This document shows, piece after piece, positions 1-6,871 of a DNA stretch of 14,548 bases. The translations under genes and the position numbers were made by a program. The notes beneath the pieces are model-generated. The model had not been told where the DNA came from. It was given only the letters and a program-made list of their open reading frames with translations, and did no database searches. Position 1 is the stretch's first letter. Each line of letters opens with the position of its first letter. Source of the stretch: Clostridia bacterium (GTDB taxonomy: Bacteria > Bacillota > Clostridia > Oscillospirales > CAG-272); NCBI GenBank assembly GCA_017452565.1, contig JAFTMF010000112.1, positions 1 through 14,548 on the forward strand, written 5' to 3'.

Positions 1-131
1 ACCTGAACACTCTGATGGCTGCTATCATCAAGGCGAAGCCCGCTGCTGCTAAGGGTCAGTATATCAAGAGCTGTGTCCTGGCATCCACTATGGGTCCCGG
101 CGTCAAGGTGAACTCTACTAAGCTTGGCTAA
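1..131 (+). CDS. rplA: 50S ribosomal protein L1, C-terminal end (partial)
   Basis: The window opens inside this gene. The reading frame starting at base 3 gives about 42 residues ending in TAA at 129-131. The visible tail contains a KGQYIKSCVLASTMGP stretch and ends GVKVNSTKLG, the conserved C-terminus of bacterial L1, which binds 23S rRNA at the stalk and also represses its own mRNA. The gene is followed at once by a strong intrinsic terminator. In most Firmicutes rplJ and rplL come next; here they do not, so the ribosomal operon ends at rplA. Identification rests on a short but very characteristic tail. Confidence 0.93.
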   Translation, partial: LNTLMAAIIKAKPAAAKGQYIKSCVLASTMGPGVKVNSTKLG

Positions 132-138
132 AAGCTAC

Positions 139-167
139 AAAGGGACTACTTCGGTAGTCCCTTTTTG
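139..167 (+). terminator. Rho-independent terminator after rplA
   Basis: A perfect 11-bp stem (139-149 pairing with 154-164) closes a TTCG tetraloop at 150-153, and the T run continues to 166. It starts 7 bases after the rplA stop codon and faces the same way. The UUCG loop makes it an unusually stable terminator. Confidence 0.92.
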
Positions 168-215
168 ATTTTTATCGAAAAATATCGAATGTGAAAGGGT
201 AGGTGATCCTTCCCC

Positions 216-1061
216 TTGAATACCAACCAACTGAAACTATTGGATTGTCTGCTGGTGTGGGGCATCAGCTTTTTGCTCTTCGGCACAGTAGGCTCCTTCC
301 TGCCCGGTGTCATCGGCATCTGAGCATTCTACCTCTGTCAGATCGGCTCGGCGGCGGTGGTGCTGATCATCGCAAAACGTACCGGTATGACGGCAAGGCG
401 TCTCCTTGCACCCGGCGGACAGTCGATGCGGGAGATTGCAGGTGCGTCGCTGATTTGGGTGGGCTGTCTGCTGGCGGTGATCCCGTTGTTTCTGCTCTCC
501 CATCTGTTGGTGCCCGGATTTGCGGTCACCAGCTTCCACGTGTACAGTTATACGTCCTCCCACGCCTTGGTGGCACTTCTCATCGTGCTGGCTGCTATTT
601 GTGAGAGCTTGCTCTTCGACTGCTTCCTCTTTGCCCGTTTGAAGGGCATTTGGAAGACTCTCCCTTGGCTCCCCTTTGTGATTTTGGGAGTGGCAGGCGG
701 CCTGTATCACCCCGATCTCTATATTCTGCTCCCGATGATGATCATCTCCGCAGGGATTGCTTACGTACGCTCCCGTACCGGCGGCTTCGTGCTGCCGCTG
801 AGCCTGCGGCTGCTCACCATTCTGATAGCCGTTGCCTTTATGCAGGTATCGGATGCAGGCGAAGCACTACTGGGCAGTTCTATGGGGCTGGTGCAGATCA
901 TCGGCTTCACGCTGATCTTCGCAGGTGCCGCTTTCCCCGCACTGATTTGCGGTGCGCGGCTTTTGGGGCACTTCCAAAACCGCTCTTTGTTTGAAAAATG
1001 TATGGTGATTGCCATTTCCGTGGTGCTGATCGCATCGGGATGCGGCATCTCCACCTTTTGA
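216..1061 (+). pseudogene. CPBP-like (CAAX protease family) membrane protein, interrupted by in-frame TGA
   Basis: The best start is TTG at 216, with AGGTGA at 201-206 nine bases upstream. From there a continuous hydrophobic protein of about 281 residues reads to TGA at 1059-1061, except for a TGA codon at 321-323 (codon 36), where flanking residues (GVIGI, then AFYLCQIGS) continue the same membrane segment. The part after the stop has about six or seven membrane segments and a CPBP-like layout: an ESLLFDCFLF segment where active members have EExxFR, and a GLYH segment where the second catalytic motif lies. The second Glu, the Arg and the later His appear lost, so even the intact protein would probably not be an active protease. 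No good restart site is visible; the GTG at 357 lacks a ribosome binding site. A single G-to-A change (TGG to TGA) or a sequencing error would explain the break. It lies 29 bases upstream of pepD, probably in one transcript. Confidence 0.68.
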
Positions 1062-1090
1062 CTTTGATAATTACGAAAGGAATGATTTCG

Positions 1091-2536
1091 ATGAATTATA
1101 TTACCGAAGGGCTCAAGCCCGCAGGAATGCTTCGTTTTTTCGAAGATATTTGTAAAATCCCCCACGGATCGGGGAACGAGCAGGCAATTTCCGACTATCT
1201 GATGGACTTTGCCCGTGAAAGAGGTCTCTTCTGCTATCAAGACGAGGCGCTGAACGTGCTGATCGTCAAAGAAGCCACCCCCGATTGTGCCGACAAGCCC
1301 GCTCTGCTTTTGCAGGGTCATATGGATATGGTCTGCGAGAAGAACGCCGACGTCAAACACGATTTCCTTACCGATCCTATCGTTCCCTATATCGACGGTG
1401 ATTGGATGCGTGCCGGCGGTACTACGCTGGGCGGTGACGACGGTATCGCCGTTGCCATCATTATGGCGATTTTGGACGATAACACCATCTCCCATCCCAA
1501 GCTGGAGTGCCTGATCACCACCGGCGAGGAAACCCGTATGGAGGGCGCAGGGAAGTTCGACTACTCCCGCATCACCGCACGCCGTCTCATCAATCTGGAC
1601 TCGGAGGACGAGGGAGTTGCCACCGCCTCTTGCGCAGGCGGTATGGATCTGATGTACACCCTCCCCACCGATCGGATCGCCTGCCCCGGCAGACCCATCA
1701 AGATCACGGTGAAGGGACTGGCCGGCGGTCACTCGGGCGCTGACATTCACCTCTGCCGCGGCAATGCCAACCGCATTATGGGACGGCTGCTGGCGGTGCT
1801 CTACGAGGACACTCCCTTCAATCTGGTGACCATCAGCGGCGGCAACAAGCGCAACGCCATCCCCCGCGAGGCGTTCGCCGAGCTGTACGTAGACGATCCC
1901 AAGGCGGCAACCGCCATCCTGCTGGCTGAGGAAGCCAAGCTGAAGAAGGAACTTTCGGCTGCCGACTCTGCGTTCAAGGTGATCGTAGGCAAGGGCGCAC
2001 CCTCCGAGGGGATGCTCACCTACAAGGACAGCTCCACGGTGATCAATCTGCTGACCCTTCTCCCCGACGGCGTGGTAGCCATGTCTCCCTTCGTGGAGGG
2101 ATTCGTCCGCACTTCCTCTAACACCGGTGTGGTAACCACCACTCCCGAGGCAGTGCAGGTGGCAGTGATGGCACGCTCCTCCTCGGACAGCGAGATGGAT
2201 GCTCTCACCCTCACCTTCAAGCGGCTGGCAAAGGCTCTGAAGGTGGAGATGGAAATCGAAGACCGCCACGCAGGCTGGGACTTCAATCCCAATTCCAAGC
2301 TGGCAACCGATTTCGTGGAGGTTTACAAGGAAACCTTCGGCGCAGACTCCACCCCCATCGTCAACGCTATCCACGCAGGTCTGGAGTGCGGCATTATCGT
2401 CTCCGCTTTCGACGGCAATTGCGACGCTATCTCCATCGGCCCCACCCTCAAGGACATCCATACCCCCGACGAGGCACTCTACATCCCCAGCTGCGAAAAG
2501 CTGTGGACTCTGCTACTGAATCTGATAAAGAGATAA
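1091..2536 (+). CDS. pepD: Xaa-His (aminoacyl-histidine) dipeptidase, M20 family
   Basis: This 481-residue cytoplasmic metallopeptidase hydrolyses dipeptides such as carnosine-type Xaa-His and helps amino-acid scavenging. Visible M20 features are: HMDMV with metal ligands His77 and Asp79; GGDDG with the bridging Asp at about 116; the GEE pair with catalytic Glu146 and ligand Glu147; Asp170 in NLDSEDEG; and the C-terminal DIHTPDE with ligand His457. Length matches PepD (about 485). ATG at 1091 is preferred over upstream in-frame codons because AAAGGA at 1076-1081 sits nine bases before it and the protein then begins at the conserved family N-terminus. The gene follows the broken CPBP-like gene by 29 bases and ends before a cluster of terminators shared with the convergent dpaAB operon. 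Confidence 0.95.
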   Translation: MNYITEGLKPAGMLRFFEDICKIPHGSGNEQAISDYLMDFARERGLFCYQDEALNVLIVKEATPDCADKPALLLQGHMDMVCEKNADVKHDFLTDPIVPYIDGDWMRAGGTTLGGDDGIAVAIIMAILDDNTISHPKLECLITTGEETRMEGAGKFDYSRITARRLINLDSEDEGVATASCAGGMDLMYTLPTDRIACPGRPIKITVKGLAGGHSGADIHLCRGNANRIMGRLLAVLYEDTPFNLVTISGGNKRNAIPREAFAELYVDDPKAATAILLAEEAKLKKELSAADSAFKVIVGKGAPSEGMLTYKDSSTVINLLTLLPDGVVAMSPFVEGFVRTSSNTGVVTTTPEAVQVAVMARSSSDSEMDALTLTFKRLAKALKVEMEIEDRHAGWDFNPNSKLATDFVEVYKETFGADSTPIVNAIHAGLECGIIVSAFDGNCDAISIGPTLKDIHTPDEALYIPSCEKLWTLLLNLIKR

Positions 2537-2547
2537 GGAAACGCCAA

Positions 2548-2571
2548 AGGACCTTTTCGAGAAAAGGTCCT
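2548..2571. repeat. Hairpin 1 of the pepD/dpaB intergenic cluster
   Basis: A perfect 10-bp inverted repeat (2548-2557 with 2562-2571) encloses CGAG, 11 bases after the pepD stop. It has no T run, so it is not a classical terminator by itself. Its sequence style (AAAGGACCTTTT arms followed by a CTGGACTCC tail) suggests a dispersed intergenic repeat. Confidence 0.7.
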
Positions 2572-2598
2572 CTGGACTCCCCAAAAGCTTTACTAAAA

Positions 2599-2630
2599 GG
2601 CTCGGCAAATACTTGCCGAGCCCGTTTTTT
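2599..2630 (+). terminator. Rho-independent terminator after pepD
   Basis: A 10-bp GC-rich stem (2599-2608 with 2613-2622) encloses ATAC and is followed by CG and six T residues at 2625-2630. It faces the same way as pepD and is the likely main terminator for it. Confidence 0.85.
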
Positions 2631-2639
2631 ATATCCGTT

Positions 2640-2666
2640 GCGGCGCAAGTATTTGCGCCGCTTTTT
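2640..2666 (+). terminator. Second terminator-like hairpin, same loop context
   Basis: A 9-bp stem (2640-2648 with 2653-2661) encloses GTAT and is followed by five T residues. The preceding hairpin at 2599 has the complementary loop ATAC, and both stems end in CAA/TTG next to the loop, so the two look like related modules of one repeat. Confidence 0.75.
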
Positions 2667-2685
2667 ATAAAGTTCTTGAAGGGGT

Positions 2686-2717
2686 GTGGGGAAACTTCTT
2701 TCAAGAAGTTTCCCCAC
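2686..2717 (-). terminator. Long hairpin after dpaB, probably the terminator of dpaAB
   Basis: A perfect 15-bp inverted repeat (2686-2700 with 2703-2717) ends 5 bases beyond the dpaB stop. There is no strong T run on the minus strand, so termination there may need the neighbouring hairpins. The GTGGGGAAACTTCTT arm resembles repeats often seen at gene ends in gut Clostridia (from memory, not searched). Confidence 0.6.
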
Positions 2718-2721
2718 GGCG

Positions 2722-3282
2722 TTACCTCCTCAGTAGCGGCTGCAGCTGTCGCCCTTCCAGCGCGGCTTCAAGGGTTTCTTCGATGCGGGCGAAATCGCAG
2801 ACCATGCTGTGGGGTTTCGTGGCAGGATCGTCCTGCCCCAGGGGGACGAAGAAGATGTTCTTCCGCTCCAGCAGGGTGCCGATGTTGCGGAGATTGGCCG
2901 ACAGCGCATCGTTGCTGGCAAGGGCGATGATCAGCGGTCGGCCGTTTCGTAGGTGTGCTTTGGCTGCCATGGTTACCGAGGTGTCGGTGATGCCGTTGGC
3001 CATTTTTGCCAGCGTGTTGCCGGTGCAGGGAGCGATAATCAGCGCCTCCAGCGGGATGGCGGGCCCCAGCGGCTCGGCCTCAGCGATGGTGGTAATGGGG
3101 GCACGCCCGCTGATGGCTTCCATCAGGGCGAGGAAATCCTCCGCTTTGCCGAAACGGGTGTCGGTAGTGGCAACCGCAGGGCTGACGATGGGAAAGAGCG
3201 AGTATTTCTTCGCAAGTGTCTCCATTTGCTTCAGCGAGCGGGAAAGGGTGCAGAAAGATCCGCAACAAGCGTAACCGATCAT
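2722..3282 (-). CDS. dpaB: Dipicolinate synthase subunit B (flavoprotein family)
   Basis: This 186-residue protein is the second subunit of the enzyme that turns dihydrodipicolinate into dipicolinic acid, the calcium-binding solute of the spore core, in the mother cell. It begins MIGYACCGSFCTLSR, typical of SpoVFB/DpaB, and carries the flavoprotein-type segment APCTGNTLAKMANGITDT followed by SVTMAAKAHLR. Length is near the B. subtilis protein (about 200). The start is ATG at 3282, which overlaps the dpaA stop in a 4-base ATGA, so translation is coupled; an in-frame upstream extension to 3321 lies inside dpaA and is rejected. The order dpaA-dpaB is the conserved one. Identification is firm. 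Confidence 0.95.
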   Translation of the reverse strand: MIGYACCGSFCTLSRSLKQMETLAKKYSLFPIVSPAVATTDTRFGKAEDFLALMEAISGRAPITTIAEAEPLGPAIPLEALIIAPCTGNTLAKMANGITDTSVTMAAKAHLRNGRPLIIALASNDALSANLRNIGTLLERKNIFFVPLGQDDPATKPHSMVCDFARIEETLEAALEGRQLQPLLRR

Positions 3283-4127
3283 AGCGCTCCCTCCTCTTTG
3301 CCCGGATGGGCGAGAATACACTTTCCGATCAGCCGTCCCGCAAAGGCGGGGGCGTATTTGGCAGGGAGCGCCGCTGCCCGAATGATCTTGGGCGAGTCGC
3401 CGGCAGGATAGATGGGCGCCAGATCGATCACGATGGCGTCTGCGGTAAGTCCCAGCCGATCAAAATCGTAGAGACAGACGGGGACGGTGTTGAAAATCAG
3501 CGTGGACTGTTTGAGCACAGACTCTCCAACTTCGATGGGGTGAGCGGGGTAGCCCAGCGTTTTTGCCAGCGTGCGGTCGATGGACTTGCGCGCCAGCACC
3601 GACACGTTGGCGCCCATCGCCTTCAGCAGACGGCAGAGCTGTTTACCGATCCGCCCGAAGCCGATGACGGTGCATCTGCTGCCTGCCAGCAGATCGGGGG
3701 ACTCGGAAATTGCCATAGCGATGGCCCCTTCGGCGGTGGCAAGGGCATTGTGCAGGGCAAAGTCCTCGTCGGCCTGATAATCGTAGATTTCGCATCCCTT
3801 GGCGCGGATGGCCTCGGCGATGGCTTTGGGAAGCGTGCCGCCCGCTACCGTCTGTCCCGGACGGAGGGCTAAGACGATTTGGGACAGCATAATGGGCGAT
3901 TTTGCCATCGGCGCATTGAGATGCACGCCGTCCCGTGTGACGGGGATGGGGAGCACCACCAGCGAGACGCCGCGGATGGCAGATTCCATTTTAGGGGGAG
4001 AGGCATCGGTCTCCTGCCCCCAAAGAGAGACGGCGTAGCCCTTCTTGGCAAGGACGTCTGCCGTGTACGTCATACGGTGATCCCCACCCAGCAGAAGAGC
4101 TGCGGGGGATTTTTTCATTTCCATCAT
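3279..4127 (-). CDS. dpaA: Dipicolinate synthase subunit A
   Basis: This 282-residue protein is the NAD(P)-dependent subunit of dipicolinate synthase. It opens with an N-terminal Rossmann-like segment (AALLLGGDHRM), and a second one carries VIGFGRIG at about residues 154-161, the nucleotide-binding loop. VEGTIMLAI-like residues (AEGAIAMAI) precede it, as in SpoVFA. I prefer ATG at 4127 (or 4124): a strong GGAGGAAGG lies just upstream (4146-4138) and the protein then aligns with the usual DpaA start. The frame stays open to ATG 4208, which would add 27 residues, but that codon has no ribosome binding site and falls inside a candidate promoter. It overlaps dpaB by 4 bases. Sporulation control by sigma-K is expected from B. 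subtilis and C. difficile. Confidence 0.95.
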   Translation of the reverse strand: MMEMKKSPAALLLGGDHRMTYTADVLAKKGYAVSLWGQETDASPPKMESAIRGVSLVVLPIPVTRDGVHLNAPMAKSPIMLSQIVLALRPGQTVAGGTLPKAIAEAIRAKGCEIYDYQADEDFALHNALATAEGAIAMAISESPDLLAGSRCTVIGFGRIGKQLCRLLKAMGANVSVLARKSIDRTLAKTLGYPAHPIEVGESVLKQSTLIFNTVPVCLYDFDRLGLTADAIVIDLAPIYPAGDSPKIIRAAALPAKYAPAFAGRLIGKCILAHPGKEEGAL

Positions 4128-4204
4128 TCTATATATACCTTCCTCCGTAAATTCGAGGGTGGATGCTGTCAGCCCCTCACGAGCGATTGAAACAGTATCC
4201 GCTA

Positions 4205-4233
4205 TCATTGTATGAGAGGGAAGGCGGTTCGGT
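4205..4233 (-). promoter_or_regulatory. Candidate sporulation (sigma-K-like) promoter of dpaAB
   Basis: Reading the minus strand: AC at 4233-4232, a 17-base spacer, then CATACAATGA at 4214-4205. The sigma-K consensus is AC, 16-17 bases, CATAnnnTA; here CATA, the spacer and the T match, and the last A does not. A transcript from it would start near 4198, downstream of the ATG at 4208 and upstream of the ribosome binding site at 4146. The motif is short, so this is a plausible rather than a proven site. Confidence 0.45.
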
Positions 4234-4237
4234 GACG

Positions 4238-4274
4238 AAAAAATCCCTCCGAGGAGGTGATCCTCGGAGGGATT
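4238..4274 (-). terminator. Rho-independent terminator of the 107-residue gene
   Basis: A perfect 14-bp stem (4242-4255 with 4261-4274) encloses a five-base loop; on the minus strand it runs into six T residues (4243-4238). It begins 10 bases after the stop of the gene at 4285-4608 and separates it from dpaA. Confidence 0.92.
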
Positions 4275-4284
4275 GACAGATGCT

Positions 4285-4608
4285 TTATGCTTCGGTGACG
4301 TAAGTCCAGCGGGTCGCCAGATCGTCGGGCATCATATTGCCAAAGGTCTCGGCATCCTTTTGCAGGGTCTTGTTGCCGAAATGGAAGAAAAAGAACTCGC
4401 CTTTTCCGTCGTTGAAGCCCAGCTGGAACTCCAGCTCCTTCTTAAAGTAGGGGAAAACAGGCTTGATCTGCTCGTCCACTGCCCATACCACGGCCATACC
4501 GTTGGTATTAATATTGGCGATGATCCATTCTTCCTTGGCGGCAAACCAATCCCAGAATGCCTTCGCAGCGGCGACGTTCAGTTCCTTTTTTGCAAATAAT
4601 CCAAACAT
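4285..4608 (-). CDS. Small hypothetical protein (107 aa), unknown function
   Basis: I do not recognise a named domain. The protein is soluble, acidic and rich in aromatic residues: it starts MFGLFAKKE, contains FWDWFAAKEEWII, and has a central FQLGFNDGKGEFFFFHFGNK stretch. Similar-looking short proteins occur in clostridial genomes as conserved hypotheticals (recollection only). The start is supported by GAAAGGA at 4625-4619, ten bases upstream. It has its own terminator and no obvious promoter in the short gap after the sensor kinase gene, so it may be read from the upstream two-component operon. Real coding is supported by the good ribosome binding site, the terminator and the non-repetitive composition. 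Confidence 0.8.
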   Translation of the reverse strand: MFGLFAKKELNVAAAKAFWDWFAAKEEWIIANINTNGMAVVWAVDEQIKPVFPYFKKELEFQLGFNDGKGEFFFFHFGNKTLQKDAETFGNMMPDDLATRWTYVTEA

Positions 4609-4643
4609 TGTGAGAGTTTCCTTTCTGTGTTGAGATGGAAGAT

Positions 4644-4679
4644 GCCGAGCGAAATGAAGTTTCCTTCACTTCGCTCGGC
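4644..4679. repeat. Inverted repeat between the sensor kinase and the 107-aa gene
   Basis: A 16-bp hairpin with one mismatch (4644-4659 with 4664-4679, loop TTTC) lies 17 bases after the kinase stop. Neither strand has a T run, so it is not a clear intrinsic terminator. It could stabilise the 3' end of the two-component mRNA or reduce read-through into the next gene. Confidence 0.65.
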
Positions 4680-4696
4680 AGAGCGCAGATGCGCAG

Positions 4697-6073
4697 TTAT
4701 TCTTTGATGGCAGGCAGTCTCACGCAGAAGAGCGCCCATTTGCCCTCTTCGCTTTCCGCCCAGATTTTGCCTTTGTAGCTTCCTACGATTCGCTCGGCAA
4801 TGGAAAGCCCCAATCCGGAGCCGCCGGTAAGGCGGGCGCGGGAGGGATCCACCCGATAGAATCGGCGGAAGATGTTTTGCAGTTCGGATGCGGGAATGCC
4901 GCGTCCGGTGTTCTTGCAGGTAATCAGCAGGCCGTCCTTGTTCTTGTGGAGTGCCAGATCAATCTGACCACCCTCGAATGTGTTCTTCAGAGCGTTGTCC
5001 AGCAGAATCAGGAGCAGATGCTTAATATCGTCGGGATTGCCGATGAACTCGATGTTCTCTTCCACGTCGGTGTCCAGCAGGATGCCTGCGTCCAGCGCGT
5101 TGGCTTCCATCAGAAGCCCCGCTTCCTCTACCGTGTCGCTGAGGGAGAAGGTCACCATCACCCGATCACCACGGGAGGGTGCATCCCCTTTGGCCAGCGT
5201 GAGCATATCGTTCACCAGATTCCGCATATCCTCGGCCTCGTCGGCGATGTAGGAGAGCCATTTGTCCTGCTTGGCGATGGTGTCGCCGGGACAGCTGCGC
5301 ACCGCCTCGATGTTGGTGGAGATCACCGCCAGCGGCGTCTTCAGCTCGTGGGAGGCGTCGTGCAAAAATTGCTGTTGCTGTTGCCAGCTTTGCTCCAGCG
5401 GCTTGATGGCACGCCCGGAGAGATAATAACAGAAACAGAGCAGTACCAAAATAGACAGCACGCCGATGGAGGAGAGAATCAGCATCAGCTGTTGCAGGCT
5501 GATCTGATCGCTCTCACAGCTGACCATCAAAAAGACGGTCTGCTCTTCGATGGTGTACCGCTTGTAGCGATGGCTTTCATCGTCGAATTTCACCGTTCCT
5601 TCCTCGCCTGCCTTGGCGTGGAGGAATGTGTCCAGCTTTACGCCCACAGCGTCCGCATACTCGCTTTGATGGATGCCGTTTTTCAGAATCCGCTGAATGG
5701 CATCGTCCCCGTCGATATACAGCACCAGTACCTGTTCCAGCAGGATGGCGTCCAGATGGATGTCTCCGTGGAGCAGTGCCCAGCTTTTCTTGCGGATGGT
5801 ATCCTCGTCCAGCGGGGAGTTATAATACCCCGGAAAGGGGGGAGGATTGCGGTCTGCGGCAGGGGGATTCTGCACGGCGCCGCTTCCTTGGACGTAATGA
5901 CCGGTGCGAATCAGCTCGGCGGTATAGTCCAGCACCGCTTCACTGCGCTGGGAAAGAGAGGAGGACATCGCACAGTAAACGGCGATGCAGACGGTGAGCA
6001 GGAACACCAACAGCAGGCTCATACTGATGATGATAAATCTCAGCCGCAGCCGCCGAAAGAGGTGCTCACTCAT
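4697..6073 (-). CDS. Membrane sensor histidine kinase
   Basis: This 458-residue kinase has one membrane segment at about residues 12-36, an extracytoplasmic sensor region of about 160 residues with a Pro-rich stretch (66-82), and a second membrane segment at about 197-218. A five-Gln run (231-235) leads into the HisKA domain with phospho-acceptor His242 in SHELKTP. The ATPase domain shows the N box (LLDNALKN, Asn360), the G1 box (NTGRGIP, 388-394), an F box (FRRFYR) and the G2 box (GGSGLGLS, 417-424), so it should be active. The start ATG overlaps the stop of the response regulator gene by 4 bases (ATGA), indicating coupled translation. The signal sensed cannot be read from the sequence. Confidence 0.96.
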   Translation of the reverse strand: MSEHLFRRLRLRFIIISMSLLLVFLLTVCIAVYCAMSSSLSQRSEAVLDYTAELIRTGHYVQGSGAVQNPPAADRNPPPFPGYYNSPLDEDTIRKKSWALLHGDIHLDAILLEQVLVLYIDGDDAIQRILKNGIHQSEYADAVGVKLDTFLHAKAGEEGTVKFDDESHRYKRYTIEEQTVFLMVSCESDQISLQQLMLILSSIGVLSILVLLCFCYYLSGRAIKPLEQSWQQQQQFLHDASHELKTPLAVISTNIEAVRSCPGDTIAKQDKWLSYIADEAEDMRNLVNDMLTLAKGDAPSRGDRVMVTFSLSDTVEEAGLLMEANALDAGILLDTDVEENIEFIGNPDDIKHLLLILLDNALKNTFEGGQIDLALHKNKDGLLITCKNTGRGIPASELQNIFRRFYRVDPSRARLTGGSGLGLSIAERIVGSYKGKIWAESEEGKWALFCVRLPAIKE

Positions 6074-6756
6074 TTGTTGAATACTTCGGGATAGAGGTTA
6101 TAGCCTACACCGCGGACGGTGCAGATGCTGATGTTGGCGTGGATGTGCTTCAGCTTCTTGCGGAGCAGGGAGATGTAAACCTCAACATTGTTGTACTCTG
6201 CTTCGGTGTCGTAGCCCCAAATCTTTACCAAAATCTCTTCCTTGGGAACGATGCGCTTGCCGCTGCGGATCAGCATTTCGGCAATGCCCATTTCCTTGAG
6301 ACCCAGACGGATGCTGCGATCACCGCAGCACAACTCGTATGTAGCCAGGTTCAGGGTAACGTCCTCGTAGGTGATGACGCTCTCGGGAACCAGCTCGGCG
6401 TTGCGGCGGGAGAGGGCACGGATACGTGCCATCAGCTCTTCGCTCTGGAAGGGCTTGGTGAGGTAATCGTCGGCACCTGCATCCAGACCGTTGACCTTGT
6501 CGCTCAGGTCATCTTTTGCGGTGAGCAGGATTACCGGAATAGTGATGCCGGAAGCACGCAGACGGCGGAGCAGATCCATACCGTTCATTTTGGGGAGCAT
6601 GATGTCCAGCAGAATCATGTTGTAGATGCCCGACATTGCCATGTCCAGGCCGGTCTCGCCGTCGGTGGCAATATCACTGCCGTAGCGGTTTTTGTTGAGG
6701 ATCTGAGACAGTGCTTCTGCCAGCTTCAGTTCGTCCTCGATAATCAGAATACGCAT
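6070..6756 (-). CDS. OmpR/PhoB-family response regulator
   Basis: This 228-residue transcription factor has a receiver domain (about 1-115) with acidic pocket residues in IIEDE, phospho-acceptor Asp51 in LLDIMLPK, Thr79 in LLTAKDD, and Lys101 in YLTKPF. A winged-helix DNA-binding domain follows (about 128-222), with the usual end (LRKKLKHI, then VRGVGYNL). The ATG at 6756 is backed by AAAGGAGA at 6770-6763. It is the first gene of the operon with the sensor kinase. Its promoter is flanked by a 10-base inverted repeat that could be its own binding site. No target operon is identifiable. Confidence 0.96.
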   Translation of the reverse strand: MRILIIEDELKLAEALSQILNKNRYGSDIATDGETGLDMAMSGIYNMILLDIMLPKMNGMDLLRRLRASGITIPVILLTAKDDLSDKVNGLDAGADDYLTKPFQSEELMARIRALSRRNAELVPESVITYEDVTLNLATYELCCGDRSIRLGLKEMGIAEMLIRSGKRIVPKEEILVKIWGYDTEAEYNNVEVYISLLRKKLKHIHANISICTVRGVGYNLYPEVFNK

Positions 6757-6779
6757 AGGGTATCTCCTTTCAGGCTATA

Positions 6780-6821
6780 CAGATTAAATATATTATACCA
6801 TAGAAAACATAATTTAATCTG
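6780..6821 (-). promoter_or_regulatory. Extended -10 promoter of the two-component operon inside a dyad
   Basis: On the minus strand, TGGTATAAT (6800-6792) is an extended -10 element; no good -35 is visible. Two perfectly complementary 10-base arms, CAGATTAAAT and ATTTAATCTG (6780-6789 and 6812-6821), flank it 22 bases apart. The ribosome binding site of the regulator follows at 6770-6763. The layout fits autoregulation by a dimeric protein. Confidence 0.6.
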
Positions 6822-6827
6822 AAAAAA

Positions 6828-6854
6828 TAAAGATCCGAATGTGACGGATCTTTG
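6828..6854 (-). terminator. Terminator of the citrate synthase gene
   Basis: A 9-bp stem (6829-6837 with 6845-6853) encloses seven bases. On the minus strand it is followed by ATTTTTTC (6828-6821), and it starts 18 bases after the citrate synthase stop. It also has a T-rich flank on the plus strand. Confidence 0.82.
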
Positions 6855-6871
6855 ATTTTTTGAAGAAAATT

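Noticed and set aside
321..323. Genetic code with TGA as tryptophan, or selenocysteine at this codon
   Set aside because: Other genes here end in TGA with ATGA overlaps (dpaA, response regulator), Trp is written TGG throughout, and I see no convincing SECIS-type hairpin directly after the codon.
761..2461. Long open frame of 566 codons on the minus strand opposite pepD
   Set aside because: It lies opposite a clear PepD gene with all metal ligands, has no ribosome binding site, and its product is a Gly/His/Val-rich string without domains.
4644..4679. Intrinsic terminator for the two-component operon
   Set aside because: The stem is strong but neither side has a T run; it is reported only as an inverted repeat.
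4877..6094. 405-codon plus-strand frame opposite the sensor kinase
   Set aside because: The kinase has all catalytic boxes in the other strand; the plus-strand product is Gln/His-rich and lacks recognisable motifs or a start site.
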